Positions 1 to 8,531 of a stretch of 64,000 nt of DNA are shown here, one piece after another. A model generated the notes under the pieces. That model worked only from the letters and a program-made list of their open reading frames with translations. It was not told the DNA's origin and did no database searches. How positions within the stretch are numbered: position 1 is the stretch's first letter; each line of letters begins with the position of its first letter. Location: positions 1,302,001 through 1,366,000 of the forward strand of contig NZ_VIWO01000001.1 of NCBI RefSeq assembly GCF_007829335.1, written 5' to 3'. This stretch comes from Chitinophaga polysaccharea (lineage in GTDB: Bacteria; Bacteroidota; Bacteroidia; Chitinophagales; Chitinophagaceae). The translations under genes were made by a program, and so were the position numbers.

Positions 1-189
1 GCAACAGCAGTTTGCATCATAAATTGGTTAGTTTTAGCAATAGTTGTTTAGATTTCGTAAACCTTTAAATATGGCAAGTTAAATAAAATCGGTTATCAAC
101 GTAAAAAAATGGTATGAATGCTCATTTTTTGCCATTTTTTGAACTTTCTTTGCATTTTCTTTCGCATCTGCATTTATTAGGCAACTCAT

Positions 190-1467
190 ATGAACATACT
201 ACTACTAGGAAGTGGTGGCCGGGAACACGCGCTGGCCCTGAAAATGTCACAAAGTACCCTATGCGGTCATCTTTTTATTGCCCCGGGTAATGCCGGTACC
301 GCTCAATGTGGTACGAACGTCAACATGGGGGTGAGTGATTTTGAGAAGATAAAGGCTTTTTGCCTGGAAAATGCCATCGACCTGGTACTGCCGGGCTCTG
401 AAGAAGCGCTGGTAAACGGTATCTATGATTATTTTAAGAGCGAGCCTGCATTACAGCATATACCGGTAATGGGGCCGTCTAAGGAAGGGGCGCAGCTGGA
501 GGGCAGCAAGGCTTACGCCAAGTTGTTTATGCAACGCCATCACATTCCCACGGCTGCCTACCAGGAGTTCAACGCCGATAATTATGAAGCGGGGGTGGCT
601 TATCTTCAACAGCACTCCTTACCAATTGTACTGAAGGCCGATGGCCTGGCAGCCGGTAAGGGCGTTGTTATTGCGACTTCGCATGAAGAGGCGCTGGCCG
701 AATTTGAGCAGATGATTAAATCGGCCAAATTTGGCGATGCCAGTAAAACTGTGGTAGTAGAGCAGTTCCTCACCGGTATTGAGTTGTCTGTATTTGCTCT
801 TACTGATGGGCATTCCTACCAGATATTACCGGAAGCCAAAGATTATAAGCGGATTGGAGAAGGCGACCAGGGGCTGAATACAGGTGGTATGGGAGCGGTA
901 TCCCCGGTACCTTTTGCCGATGCGGCATTTATGAAGAAAGTAGAAGACCAGGTGATCCGTCCTACGATTGAAGGGCTTTCCAAAGAAGGAATTGTCTATT
1001 ATGGATTTGTGTTTTTTGGCCTGATTAATGTAGGAGGGGAGCCGTTCGTAATCGAATATAACTGTCGCATGGGGGATCCTGAAACGGAGGTGGTAATGCC
1101 CCGTTTAAAAAATGATTTACTGGAGTTATTCAACGCAGTAACCGCAGGTAAACTAAGTGAGCAGACTATTTACGCCGATGCGCGTGCAGCATCTACGGTG
1201 ATGCTGGTATCAAAAGGATACCCGGAAGCATATGAGAAAAACAAGGTAATCAGCGGTATTCCGGCGCCTACCCACGACCAGGTGGTGTTTCATGCCGGTA
1301 CCCGGCAGGATGGTGCCAACGTACTGAGTAACGGTGGCCGCGTACTGTCTGTTACTTCACTGGCGGCCGATCTGTCTTTAGCCCTGGCTCATTCTGTACA
1401 AACAGCAGAGCAGATCTCTTTTGAGGGCAAAGTATATCGCCGTGATATAGGATACGAGTTTATTTAG
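190..1467 (+). CDS. purD: Phosphoribosylamine--glycine ligase (GARS)
   Basis: Catalyses the ATP-dependent joining of glycine to 5-phosphoribosylamine in cytoplasmic purine synthesis. The 425-residue length is normal for a monofunctional PurD. Visible signatures are the N-terminal GSGGREHAL loop (residues 7-15), the ATP-grasp segment KADGLAAGKGV near residue 149, and the metal/ATP site EYNCRMGDPETE near residue 290. The ATG start lies directly before the conserved N-terminal strand, so it is well supported. No other purine gene is adjacent. A hairpin 8 bases after the stop probably ends the transcript, which makes this a single-gene unit. Confidence 0.97.
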   Translation: MNILLLGSGGREHALALKMSQSTLCGHLFIAPGNAGTAQCGTNVNMGVSDFEKIKAFCLENAIDLVLPGSEEALVNGIYDYFKSEPALQHIPVMGPSKEGAQLEGSKAYAKLFMQRHHIPTAAYQEFNADNYEAGVAYLQQHSLPIVLKADGLAAGKGVVIATSHEEALAEFEQMIKSAKFGDASKTVVVEQFLTGIELSVFALTDGHSYQILPEAKDYKRIGEGDQGLNTGGMGAVSPVPFADAAFMKKVEDQVIRPTIEGLSKEGIVYYGFVFFGLINVGGEPFVIEYNCRMGDPETEVVMPRLKNDLLELFNAVTAGKLSEQTIYADARAASTVMLVSKGYPEAYEKNKVISGIPAPTHDQVVFHAGTRQDGANVLSNGGRVLSVTSLAADLSLALAHSVQTAEQISFEGKVYRRDIGYEFI

Positions 1468-1796
1468 CCAACGAGCTTTAGCTGCGGGTAATGTCCGACA
1501 GGGCTGCTGCCGGCAGCTAAAGTGTTTTAGCCACGAACAGCTACAGTAGGGAGGACTGGTACAGGACAATTGAAAAGCGGGACTTGTAAAGGCGTAATTT
1601 TAGGCGGCAGGAACAATTAAAACGGACTAATTCCGTTCATCTGATCGAAGCGTAAAGAGAGCAGTTACTATGCCGTTTGTATAACAAATAACTTTTTTTA
1701 ATATTTAGCTGTATTATTGCAAGAATATCCATTTTTTGCATCGTATATTCGTTGGAATTATTCATTTTTGCATTCTAATTTTTGACCGTATCAACA
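1468..1796. other. purD-mreB intergenic region
   Basis: This 329-base gap has no credible gene. It holds a 10-bp perfect inverted repeat just after purD (listed separately), a smaller AACGGA/TCCGTT hairpin at 1621-1637, and a T-rich leader before mreB. Two weak promoter arrangements can be seen: GTTGG at 1751-1755 with TAATTTTTG at 1776-1784, and TTTG at 1735-1738 with CATTTTTG at 1763-1770. Neither matches the TTG-N(17-23)-TAnnTTTG consensus exactly. Confidence 0.5.
1476..1522. terminator. Hairpin after purD
   Basis: CTTTAGCTGC (1476-1485) pairs perfectly with GCAGCTAAAG (1513-1522) across a 27-base loop, and a short TGTTTTAG tract follows. It starts 8 bases after the purD stop. The TTTAGCTG arm resembles the hairpin between the two GH92 genes at 45841-45916. 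Confidence 0.5.
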
Positions 1797-2819
1797 ATGG
1801 GATTTTTTAATTTTTTAACGCAGGAAATCGCGATTGATCTTGGTACAGCGAATACGCTGATAATTCATAATGACCAGGTGGTAGTGGACGAGCCTTCCAT
1901 TGTAGCGATAGAACGGGCTAGTGGCAAAATTGTGGCTGTAGGAAAGAAGGCCATGATGATGCACGAAAAAACACACGAATATCTTCGTACTATACGTCCC
2001 CTGAAAGATGGCGTGATAGCGGATTTTAATGCCGCTGAAGGCATGATCAGGGAACTCATAAAAATGATTTACCCCAAAAAGCCCCTGTTTGCCCCCAGCT
2101 GGCGCATGGTGATCTGCATTCCTTCCAGCATTACGGAAGTGGAAAAAAGAGCCGTACGCGACTCTGCTGAACAGGCAGGCGCCAAAGAGGTATACCTGAT
2201 TCACGAACCTATGGCCGCGGCACTCGGTATTGGTATCGATGTGGAAGAGCCAGTAGGTAACATGATTATCGACATAGGTGGCGGTACCACCGGCATTTCG
2301 GTGATCGCACTGGCGGGTATCGTTTGCGACCAGAGTATCCGTATTGCGGGGGATGAATTTACCGCCGACATCATGGAAGCCCTGCGCCGTTACCACAGCT
2401 TGCTGATTGGTGAAAGAACCGCAGAACAGATCAAAATCCATATCGGATCTGCCCTGAAGGAACTGGACAACCCACCAGATGATATTCCTGTTAATGGTAG
2501 AGACCTGGTAACCGGTATTCCGAAACAAATCATGGTATCCTACCAGGAAATTGCGGAAGCCCTCGACAAGTCTATCTTTAAAATCGAAGAAGCCATCCTG
2601 AAAGCGCTGGAAACAACGCCTCCTGAGCTGGCATCAGATATTTATCGCAGAGGTTTATACCTGACCGGCGGTGGCGCCTTGCTCCGCGGATTGGATAAGC
2701 GTCTCACGCAGAAAATCAAACTGCCGGTGCATGTAGCGGACGATCCATTACGCGCCGTGGTAAGAGGTACAGGTATTGCCTTAAAGCATGTTGGTAAGTA
2801 TCCGTTCCTGATGCAATAA
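1797..2819 (+). CDS. mreB: Rod shape-determining protein MreB
   Basis: Actin-like ATPase that forms membrane-associated filaments guiding lateral wall synthesis. The N-terminus MGFFNFLTQEIAIDLGTAN carries the phosphate-1 loop (DLGTAN, residues 14-19). IDIGGGTT near residue 160 is phosphate-2, and the C-terminal TGGGALLRG matches the adenosine loop. An in-frame TTG at 1782 would add five residues, but the ATG at 1797 begins the sequence usual for Bacteroidota MreB and is preferred. It gives 340 residues, the usual length. First gene of the mreB-mreC-mreD-mrdA-rodA elongasome block. Confidence 0.97.
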   Translation: MGFFNFLTQEIAIDLGTANTLIIHNDQVVVDEPSIVAIERASGKIVAVGKKAMMMHEKTHEYLRTIRPLKDGVIADFNAAEGMIRELIKMIYPKKPLFAPSWRMVICIPSSITEVEKRAVRDSAEQAGAKEVYLIHEPMAAALGIGIDVEEPVGNMIIDIGGGTTGISVIALAGIVCDQSIRIAGDEFTADIMEALRRYHSLLIGERTAEQIKIHIGSALKELDNPPDDIPVNGRDLVTGIPKQIMVSYQEIAEALDKSIFKIEEAILKALETTPPELASDIYRRGLYLTGGGALLRGLDKRLTQKIKLPVHVADDPLRAVVRGTGIALKHVGKYPFLMQ

Positions 2820-2831
2820 CACTATTTTGAT

Positions 2832-2904
2832 ATTTACGGATTTTGAGGTACTGTGGCGGATACTCCCCCGATGCCGAAAAATCCGTAAATCTCTAAATCT
2901 CAAA
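2832..2904. promoter_or_regulatory. mreB-mreC intergenic alternative hairpins
   Basis: ATTTACGGATTTT (2832-2844) pairs perfectly with AAAATCCGTAAAT (2878-2890). TTTTGAG (2841-2847) can instead pair with CTCAAAA (2898-2904), and the two pairings share bases. The structure fills nearly the whole gap between mreB and mreC, so it could tune how much transcript continues into mreC or protect the 3' end of mreB mRNA. Its regulatory role is inferred. Confidence 0.45.
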
Positions 2905-2918
2905 ACCCGTGCGCGCTT

Positions 2919-3806
2919 GTGCGAAATTTAATCATTTTCTTTAGGCGATACTTTAACTTCTTCTTATTTCTGCTGCTGGAAGTGATTTGCATGGTATTGG
3001 TATTCCAGCATAACAACTTTCAGCGAACCGCCTACCTTAGCTCCGCCAACGCCATCAGCGGTAAACTGTACGACAAGTATAACAACGTTCAATACTACTT
3101 TCACCTCAAGTCGACCAACGATAGCCTGGTGAACGAAAACATGCGGCTGCACAATGCCCTGCTTACCAGCTACGATAGCATGCTTACCGCAAAGGGGATT
3201 AAAATCGATACGGTACGCCAGTACAGCGATGATACCCTGCGCCGGGTGATTGGTACACAGATTCGCCGCTACGAGTACTTTTCTGCTAAAGTGATCAATA
3301 ACTCCATCAACAAGTCTGTTAACTATATTACTATTCACCGGGGAAGTTTGCAGGGTATCCGCCCGAATATGGGCGTTATTAGTAGCAGCGGTGTCGTAGG
3401 CGTAGTAAGAAGTGTGAGCGATAATTATGCAGTGATTTTGTCGATGCTCTCTAAATCCAACTCCGTATCCATCAGCGCCCGTCTTGGCCAGGGTAAGGAA
3501 ATGGGATCGGTACACTGGGATGGTGAAGACGCTGGTTATGCGCTGTTGAAGGACGTCCCCAAAAGTGCTAAAATACATAAAGGAGATACGGTGGTAACCA
3601 GTGGGTTCTCTGCCCTCTTCCCTGAAAATATTCCTATCGGCTATGTGGAAAACATTGCTGTGGGAGATAAGGCCAGCACCTCGTATACCATCCGGTTGAA
3701 ATTGGCCACCAATTTCTACAACCTGCAATATGTGTATGTGATCGAGAACCTGTTGAAAGAAGAACAACAACGATTGGAAGATTCAACGTATAAGTTGATT
3801 AAATGA
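2919..3806 (+). CDS. mreC: Rod shape-determining protein MreC
   Basis: Bitopic inner-membrane scaffold of the elongasome that links MreB to PBP2/RodA. The start is GTG: MRNLIIFFRRYFNFFLFLLLEV is the typical N-terminal basic stretch plus transmembrane helix (about residues 10-30). A predicted coiled region (about 55-80) follows, then the periplasmic beta-barrel portion with NNSINKSVNYITIHRGSLQG and GVVGVV segments. Length 295 fits the family. Its stop overlaps the mreD start by four bases (ATGA), indicating translational coupling. Confidence 0.94.
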   Translation: MRNLIIFFRRYFNFFLFLLLEVICMVLVFQHNNFQRTAYLSSANAISGKLYDKYNNVQYYFHLKSTNDSLVNENMRLHNALLTSYDSMLTAKGIKIDTVRQYSDDTLRRVIGTQIRRYEYFSAKVINNSINKSVNYITIHRGSLQGIRPNMGVISSSGVVGVVRSVSDNYAVILSMLSKSNSVSISARLGQGKEMGSVHWDGEDAGYALLKDVPKSAKIHKGDTVVTSGFSALFPENIPIGYVENIAVGDKASTSYTIRLKLATNFYNLQYVYVIENLLKEEQQRLEDSTYKLIK

Positions 3807-4312
3807 GTATACTGTTAAGAAATATAATCCGCTTTGTGCTCCTGTTGCTGATACAGGTGTTTGTGCTCAATGAAATATTGCTGCATCAGCTGGTGAGCCC
3901 CTATCTTTACATGCTGTTTATCCTGGCGCTGCCCTTTAACCTGCCCCGTCCTGTATTGATGTTGATGGGACTGCTGATGGGGCTTTCCCTGGATATGTTT
4001 ATGAATACCCCCGGTATGCACGCTGCTGCCTGCGTTTTCATTGCTTATCTGCGCCCGTTTATTATCAATATCCTATCGCCACAGGGAGGTTTTGAAACTA
4101 CCCAGAAAACACCTTCCATGACCAGTATGGGAGTATCCCAATTCCTTATTTATGCTGCTATCCTGGTATTGCTGCATCATACCGTATTTTTTTCCTTAGA
4201 AGTATTTGGTACAGGTAACCTGTTATACCTGATCATGAAGATCGTCTTTTCATCGCTGGCCAGTCTTTTCCTGATTGTACTGTATGAATTACTATTCTTC
4301 TCGAGGAAGTAA
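3803..4312 (+). CDS. mreD: Rod shape-determining protein MreD
   Basis: Small integral membrane partner of MreC. The 169 residues are almost entirely hydrophobic, with about five transmembrane segments (for example FVLLLLIQVFVLNEILL at the N-terminus and a C-terminal LFLIVLYELLFF). Sequence conservation in MreD is low, so the call rests on size, topology and its position between mreC and mrdA. The start overlaps the mreC stop in an ATGA junction. Confidence 0.88.
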   Translation: MSILLRNIIRFVLLLLIQVFVLNEILLHQLVSPYLYMLFILALPFNLPRPVLMLMGLLMGLSLDMFMNTPGMHAAACVFIAYLRPFIINILSPQGGFETTQKTPSMTSMGVSQFLIYAAILVLLHHTVFFSLEVFGTGNLLYLIMKIVFSSLASLFLIVLYELLFFSRK

Positions 4313-4346
4313 TAGGGAGAAGCGGCAAGCTTTAGGCTTTTTAATG

Positions 4347-4354
4347 TAGGTTTG
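4347..4354 (+). promoter_or_regulatory. Candidate internal -7 box before mrdA
   Basis: TAGGTTTG matches the Bacteroidota TAnnTTTG box exactly and would place transcription initiation about 20 bases before the mrdA ATG. No TTG is seen at the right distance for a -33 box. It could give mrdA-rodA an internal promoter. Confidence 0.3.
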
Positions 4355-4382
4355 TAATTTAAAATATATCCGTCCTTAAAGC

Positions 4383-6323
4383 ATGTCGGTATTTAATCAG
4401 CCCAGGAAGAGAGTAATACAGTTGATTATACTGGGGATGGTCACATTAATCATCTCGAGATTATTCTTCCTGCAAATTGTGGAGAAGAAGTACGCCAAAC
4501 TGGCGGATGCCAACGCAGTATTGCGTAAGGTGGTGTATCCCAGTCGTGGTATTATCTACGACCGGCAGAATCGTAGTATCCTCGGAAACGATGTATTATA
4601 CGACCTCGTAGTAACGCCCGCCAGTGTAAAAAATATTGATACCGCCTATCTCTGTAATATCTTAAAAATAGATAAAGAAGAATTCAGGAAACGTATTATC
4701 AATGCCATTGTAAAAAATGGACGGGTAAGACAATCCGTATTTGCTCCCCTATTGGCGCCGGAGGTATTCGGACAGCTCCAGGAAAGCATGTACCTTTTTT
4801 CGCCGGGCTTTGAACTGGTGCCCCGGCAGATCCGCTCCTATCCTTACTCTGCAGCAGCTAACATACTTGGGTATATCGCGGAAATTTCCCCGGCCATGCT
4901 GAAGGATACCGCCAACTATGGCTCCTATAACTCTGGCGATTACCTCGGTTTTACAGGGCTGGAAAAAACGTATGAGTCGGTATTAATGGGCCAGCGAGGT
5001 ATCCAGTACCTGGTAAAAGACAACCTTAACAGGCCACAAGGCGCCTACGAAAACGGCGAATTCGATAGTGCCGCCGTAGCCGGGAAGAACCTGCGCCTTT
5101 CCCTGGATATCGAATTACAGCAGCTGGGCGAGCAGATGATGAAAGGAAAATCCGGCAGTATCGTAGCCATAGATCCCCAAACCGGTGGCATCCTGGCTAT
5201 GGTGAGTGGTCCAAGCTTTGACCCTAACCTGCTTACGGGGTCAAACAGAAGTGCCAATTTCAGTAAACTATATACCGATACCACTAAACCGCTTTTCAAC
5301 CGTGCCATCCAGGCCACCTATCCTCCCGGCTCTACCTTTAAGCCTATGATAGCCCTGGTGGGACTGGATGAAGGCGTAATTACACCCAGCTTCGGCTATC
5401 CTTGCAGGGGTGCCTATTATGGCTGTTCCCGGCCTATCAAGTGCGAGCACCACGATCCGGGCCACGCAGCCAACCTGCGCCTGGCGCTCTCCCACTCCTG
5501 CAACGCCTACTTCTCGCATGTATACCGCCTCAGTGTGGATGCTGCCAAATTTGGCGGCATTAAGGAAGGCGGGATGCAGAAATGGGCTGATTATATGAAC
5601 ACCTTTGGTTTCGGTCACAAGATTGGGGTAGATATCCCCAGCGAAGGACGGGGGCTGGTACCAGATAAAAAATATTATGATGCCCGTTATAAAGGCAGCT
5701 GGAATTCCTGTACATCCGTGTTCCTGGGTATAGGTCAGGGGGAATTGTTGTTAACACCGTTGCAAATGGCCAACGCCATGTGTATTGTGGCTAACCGTGG
5801 TTCCTACTATATTCCTCACTTTGTGGCCAGCATTGACAATGACGATACACACCTGTTGGATAAATATAAAAAGAAACATGAAGGTGCGCATATTTCCGAC
5901 TCGGCCTATAGTGCGGTAATTCATGGTATGACCGATGTGGTGGAGAGCGGTACCGGGCGTATTGCACAAATTGAAGGGATTACTATTGGTGGTAAAACCG
6001 GTACAGCGGAAAACTATGGTATTGTAAATGGCGTAAGAACAAAATTGAAGAACCACGCATTGTTCGTAGCTTTTGCACCTGCCGAAAATCCACGTATAGC
6101 CATTGCGGTGGTAGTGGAAAATTCCGGCTTTGGTGCCACGTATGCCGCACCTATCGCCAGTTTGATGATGGAGAAATACCTGAAAGACAGTATCTCTACC
6201 AAACGTCAGCCATTGCTGAAAAAGGTAATGGAAACAGTTACCCTGGACCAGTCGTTGCTGGCTAAGTCGCACCTGGATTCATTGAATAACAATGCCATCA
6301 TGCTGAAGAAGAAGAAGTCGTAA
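4383..6323 (+). CDS. mrdA: Penicillin-binding protein 2 (elongation transpeptidase)
   Basis: Class B PBP that cross-links peptidoglycan during cell elongation. A single N-terminal transmembrane helix (about residues 12-30) is followed by a dimerisation/pedestal domain (YPSRGIIYDRQNRSIL) and a transpeptidase domain. Its active-site motifs are STFK (Ser near residue 317), SCN (near 369) and KTGT (near 538). Length 646 is normal. It precedes rodA by 34 bases, the standard glycosyltransferase/transpeptidase pairing. Confidence 0.96.
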   Translation: MSVFNQPRKRVIQLIILGMVTLIISRLFFLQIVEKKYAKLADANAVLRKVVYPSRGIIYDRQNRSILGNDVLYDLVVTPASVKNIDTAYLCNILKIDKEEFRKRIINAIVKNGRVRQSVFAPLLAPEVFGQLQESMYLFSPGFELVPRQIRSYPYSAAANILGYIAEISPAMLKDTANYGSYNSGDYLGFTGLEKTYESVLMGQRGIQYLVKDNLNRPQGAYENGEFDSAAVAGKNLRLSLDIELQQLGEQMMKGKSGSIVAIDPQTGGILAMVSGPSFDPNLLTGSNRSANFSKLYTDTTKPLFNRAIQATYPPGSTFKPMIALVGLDEGVITPSFGYPCRGAYYGCSRPIKCEHHDPGHAANLRLALSHSCNAYFSHVYRLSVDAAKFGGIKEGGMQKWADYMNTFGFGHKIGVDIPSEGRGLVPDKKYYDARYKGSWNSCTSVFLGIGQGELLLTPLQMANAMCIVANRGSYYIPHFVASIDNDDTHLLDKYKKKHEGAHISDSAYSAVIHGMTDVVESGTGRIAQIEGITIGGKTGTAENYGIVNGVRTKLKNHALFVAFAPAENPRIAIAVVVENSGFGATYAAPIASLMMEKYLKDSISTKRQPLLKKVMETVTLDQSLLAKSHLDSLNNNAIMLKKKKS

Positions 6324-6357
6324 CCAATCACTCATCGAATAAACCGATTAATGAAGA

Positions 6358-7644
6358 ATGAACCGCTCGCAAGCCAAACTGACACAAGGGATTGACTGGC
6401 CAATAGTTGGCCTGTACCTCGCACTGGTGATTATAGGCATAATGTCGATTTTTGCTGCGGAATACCGGGGTGACGACAATGTGTGGTATGATATCATCCA
6501 TCCAAATAAAAACTATTCCAGGCAGCTGGTGTGGTTCGGCGTTTCATTAGTACTGGCGGCTGTAATATGGCTAACAGATAGTAAGTTCTTTACGGCTACG
6601 GCTAACCTGATGTATGCGGGCGGGTTACTGTTGCTATTATTAGTATTGGGGATCGGTAAAGATGTAAAAGGATCTCACTCCTGGCTGGTGATCGGAGGAT
6701 TCCAGTTTCAGCCGGCAGAGTTAACCAAACTATGTACTAACCTGGCCCTGGCCAAATATATATCATCGCAGGAAACGGATTTCACCAAGCTACGATCGCG
6801 GCTGATTGCGGCGGCTATAGCCCTGATTCCGGCCGGTATCATCATCTTACAGGATGAAACCGGGCTGGCACTGGTGTATTTTTCCTTCTTCCTGGTCATG
6901 TACCGTGAAGGGCTGCCCGGCGTATTACTGGTGATCGCATTTTCAGGAATTGTACTCGTATTATCTGCCTTGCTGGTAGATCGAACGGTGCTCTTTTCTA
7001 TCTTCACGGTGGTAACCGCCCTGGTCATTTATTTCAGTCGAAGGGAAATAAAACGAAAGCGGTCGAGACTAGCCATCATACTGGGGGTATATGCTTTTTG
7101 CGCCTTGTTTGTGATGTTTGTGGTGCCATTTGCATTTACCAAAGTGCTGAAAGACTACCAGGTACGCCGTATTGAAGTAATGCTGGGTAAGGAAAATGAC
7201 CCCAAAGCAACGTACAATACCCGGCAAAGTATGATCGCCATTGGCTCTGGTGGCTTCTGGGGCAAAGGCTACCTGAAAGGAACACAAACCCGTTACGATT
7301 TCGTACCAGAGCAAAGCACCGACTTTATATTTTGTACAATAGGGGAAGATTTTGGCTTTTTGGGCAGTATCGTCTTCCTGGCCATTTATGTGGCATTGCT
7401 CTTCCGGGTCATTTTCGTCGCGGAGCGACAGCGATCGACCTTTACGCGCGTCTATGCTTATGGGGTGGCGGGGATTATCTTCTTCCACCTGGCCATTAAC
7501 GTGGCCATGACCATCGGGTTGGCGCCGGTAATCGGAATTCCCCTGCCGTTGGTAAGTTATGGCGGATCTTCCCTGATGACCTTTACCATGTTGATATTTA
7601 TCTTATTGCGACTGGATGCCGACCGGCAGATGGTTTTAAGATAG
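6358..7644 (+). CDS. rodA: Rod shape-determining protein RodA (SEDS glycosyltransferase)
   Basis: SEDS-family polytopic membrane protein that polymerises lipid II with PBP2. About ten hydrophobic segments are visible. Conserved SEDS features include GSHSWLVIGGFQFQPAEL, QSMIAIGSGGFWGKG, FVPEQSTDFIF and the C-terminal PLVSYGGSSLM. At 428 residues it is longer than the roughly 370 of E. coli, with a longer cytoplasmic loop (SRREIKRKRSR), as is usual in Bacteroidota. The TAG stop lies inside the left arm of a long hairpin. Confidence 0.95.
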   Translation: MNRSQAKLTQGIDWPIVGLYLALVIIGIMSIFAAEYRGDDNVWYDIIHPNKNYSRQLVWFGVSLVLAAVIWLTDSKFFTATANLMYAGGLLLLLLVLGIGKDVKGSHSWLVIGGFQFQPAELTKLCTNLALAKYISSQETDFTKLRSRLIAAAIALIPAGIIILQDETGLALVYFSFFLVMYREGLPGVLLVIAFSGIVLVLSALLVDRTVLFSIFTVVTALVIYFSRREIKRKRSRLAIILGVYAFCALFVMFVVPFAFTKVLKDYQVRRIEVMLGKENDPKATYNTRQSMIAIGSGGFWGKGYLKGTQTRYDFVPEQSTDFIFCTIGEDFGFLGSIVFLAIYVALLFRVIFVAERQRSTFTRVYAYGVAGIIFFHLAINVAMTIGLAPVIGIPLPLVSYGGSSLMTFTMLIFILLRLDADRQMVLR

Positions 7645-7738
7645 CTGAAAGCAAAAGCGTAAACCCAAAAGCCATCGAAGCGGGTAACATGCACGAATGT
7701 GTATCTGCTTCGATGGCTTTTGCTTTATGCTTTCAGCT
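7643..7738. repeat. Long AAAGC-arm hairpin after rodA
   Basis: The outer arms AGCTGAAAGC (7643-7652) and GCTTTCAGCT (7729-7738) enclose a perfect 16-bp inner stem (7666-7681 with 7707-7722) and a 25-base loop. It begins inside the rodA stop codon and probably ends the elongasome transcript. The arms are built of GAAAGC/AAAAGC units like those after fabF and the DUF1080 gene. Confidence 0.7.
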
Positions 7739-7751
7739 TTTACCTTTTTTG

Positions 7752-7759
7752 TACCTTTG
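7752..7759 (+). promoter_or_regulatory. Candidate -7 box, very close to the hydrolase start
   Basis: TACCTTTG fits TAnnTTTG exactly and ends four bases before the ATG at 7764. Initiation about seven bases downstream would fall at or near that ATG, implying a leaderless or near-leaderless mRNA. No clear -33 TTG is placed correctly. Confidence 0.3.
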
Positions 7760-7763
7760 CGCC

Positions 7764-8510
7764 ATGGCGCGTATTATTCCATTATCCGAGGGGTCATTTA
7801 CAGTAGACGGGACCAAGAAATTCCTTCCTTTTAGCCGGGAAACCGACCGCATGCAGGATCGTCCGCATGGATCATTGCTGGTAGAAATCCAGCCATTTCT
7901 CGTGATCACTGACCGCGATTATATACTTTTTGATACCGGGCTGGGATTTCGTAACCCGGATGGGGTGTTACAAATCCATCAACACCTGATTGACCATGGC
8001 GTTAATCCCATGGAAATCACGAAAGTGTTGATGAGCCATCTGCATAAAGACCACTCTGGTGGCGTATCAGCAGAAGATCCGATTACCAGGGAGCGTACAC
8101 TCACCTTTCCCGGCGCTACTTACTATGTTAATAACGAGGAAATGCTGTATGCCATAGAGCATTCCGGCAAATCTTACCTCGCAGAAGATATCTTCCTGTT
8201 ACAGCAGCGGGATAACGTGGTGTTTACCACTGGCAATGGTATCATAGATGGCTATATTCATTACGAAGTAACTGGTGGCCATTGTCCCTATCACCAGGTA
8301 TTTTTGGTAGATGACGGAGAAGATAAAGTGTTTTTTGGCGGAGATGTGGCACCACAGATTTCCCAGATGAAGAGTCGTTTTGCCGCCAAATATGACTATG
8401 ATGGTAAACGCAGCATGGAACTGCGGCAGGAATTTATGGAGCGGGGCAAAAACGAAGGCTGGACTTTTCTGTTTTACCACGATTCCAAAGAACCTTTCAC
8501 CAAGTTTTGA
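7764..8510 (+). CDS. Metallo-beta-lactamase-fold hydrolase
   Basis: Cytoplasmic MBL-fold hydrolase of about 248 residues. The zinc motif HxHxDH appears as SHLHKDHSGG near residue 90. Further metal-ligand segments are GGHCPYHQ, FFGGDVAP and the terminal FYHDS. The ATG at 7764 (MARIIPLSEGSFTVDG) is preferred to an in-frame ATG at 7689, which lies within the preceding hairpin and would add an unrelated hydrophobic leader. It is followed by the AraC gene after 21 bases. The substrate cannot be read from sequence; lactonase-like and other small-ester hydrolases are possible. Confidence 0.85.
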   Translation: MARIIPLSEGSFTVDGTKKFLPFSRETDRMQDRPHGSLLVEIQPFLVITDRDYILFDTGLGFRNPDGVLQIHQHLIDHGVNPMEITKVLMSHLHKDHSGGVSAEDPITRERTLTFPGATYYVNNEEMLYAIEHSGKSYLAEDIFLLQQRDNVVFTTGNGIIDGYIHYEVTGGHCPYHQVFLVDDGEDKVFFGGDVAPQISQMKSRFAAKYDYDGKRSMELRQEFMERGKNEGWTFLFYHDSKEPFTKF

Positions 8511-8531
8511 ATATAAAGCGTACCGCTGTTT

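Noticed and set aside
1782-1796. TTG start for mreB adding five residues
   Set aside because: The ATG at 1797 begins the conserved MGFFNFLTQEIAIDLGTAN; the TTG overlaps a possible promoter box.
1815-2528. 237-codon open frame antisense to mreB
   Set aside because: Low-complexity His/Tyr-rich reading with no domain, lying entirely over a strong gene; a codon-bias shadow.
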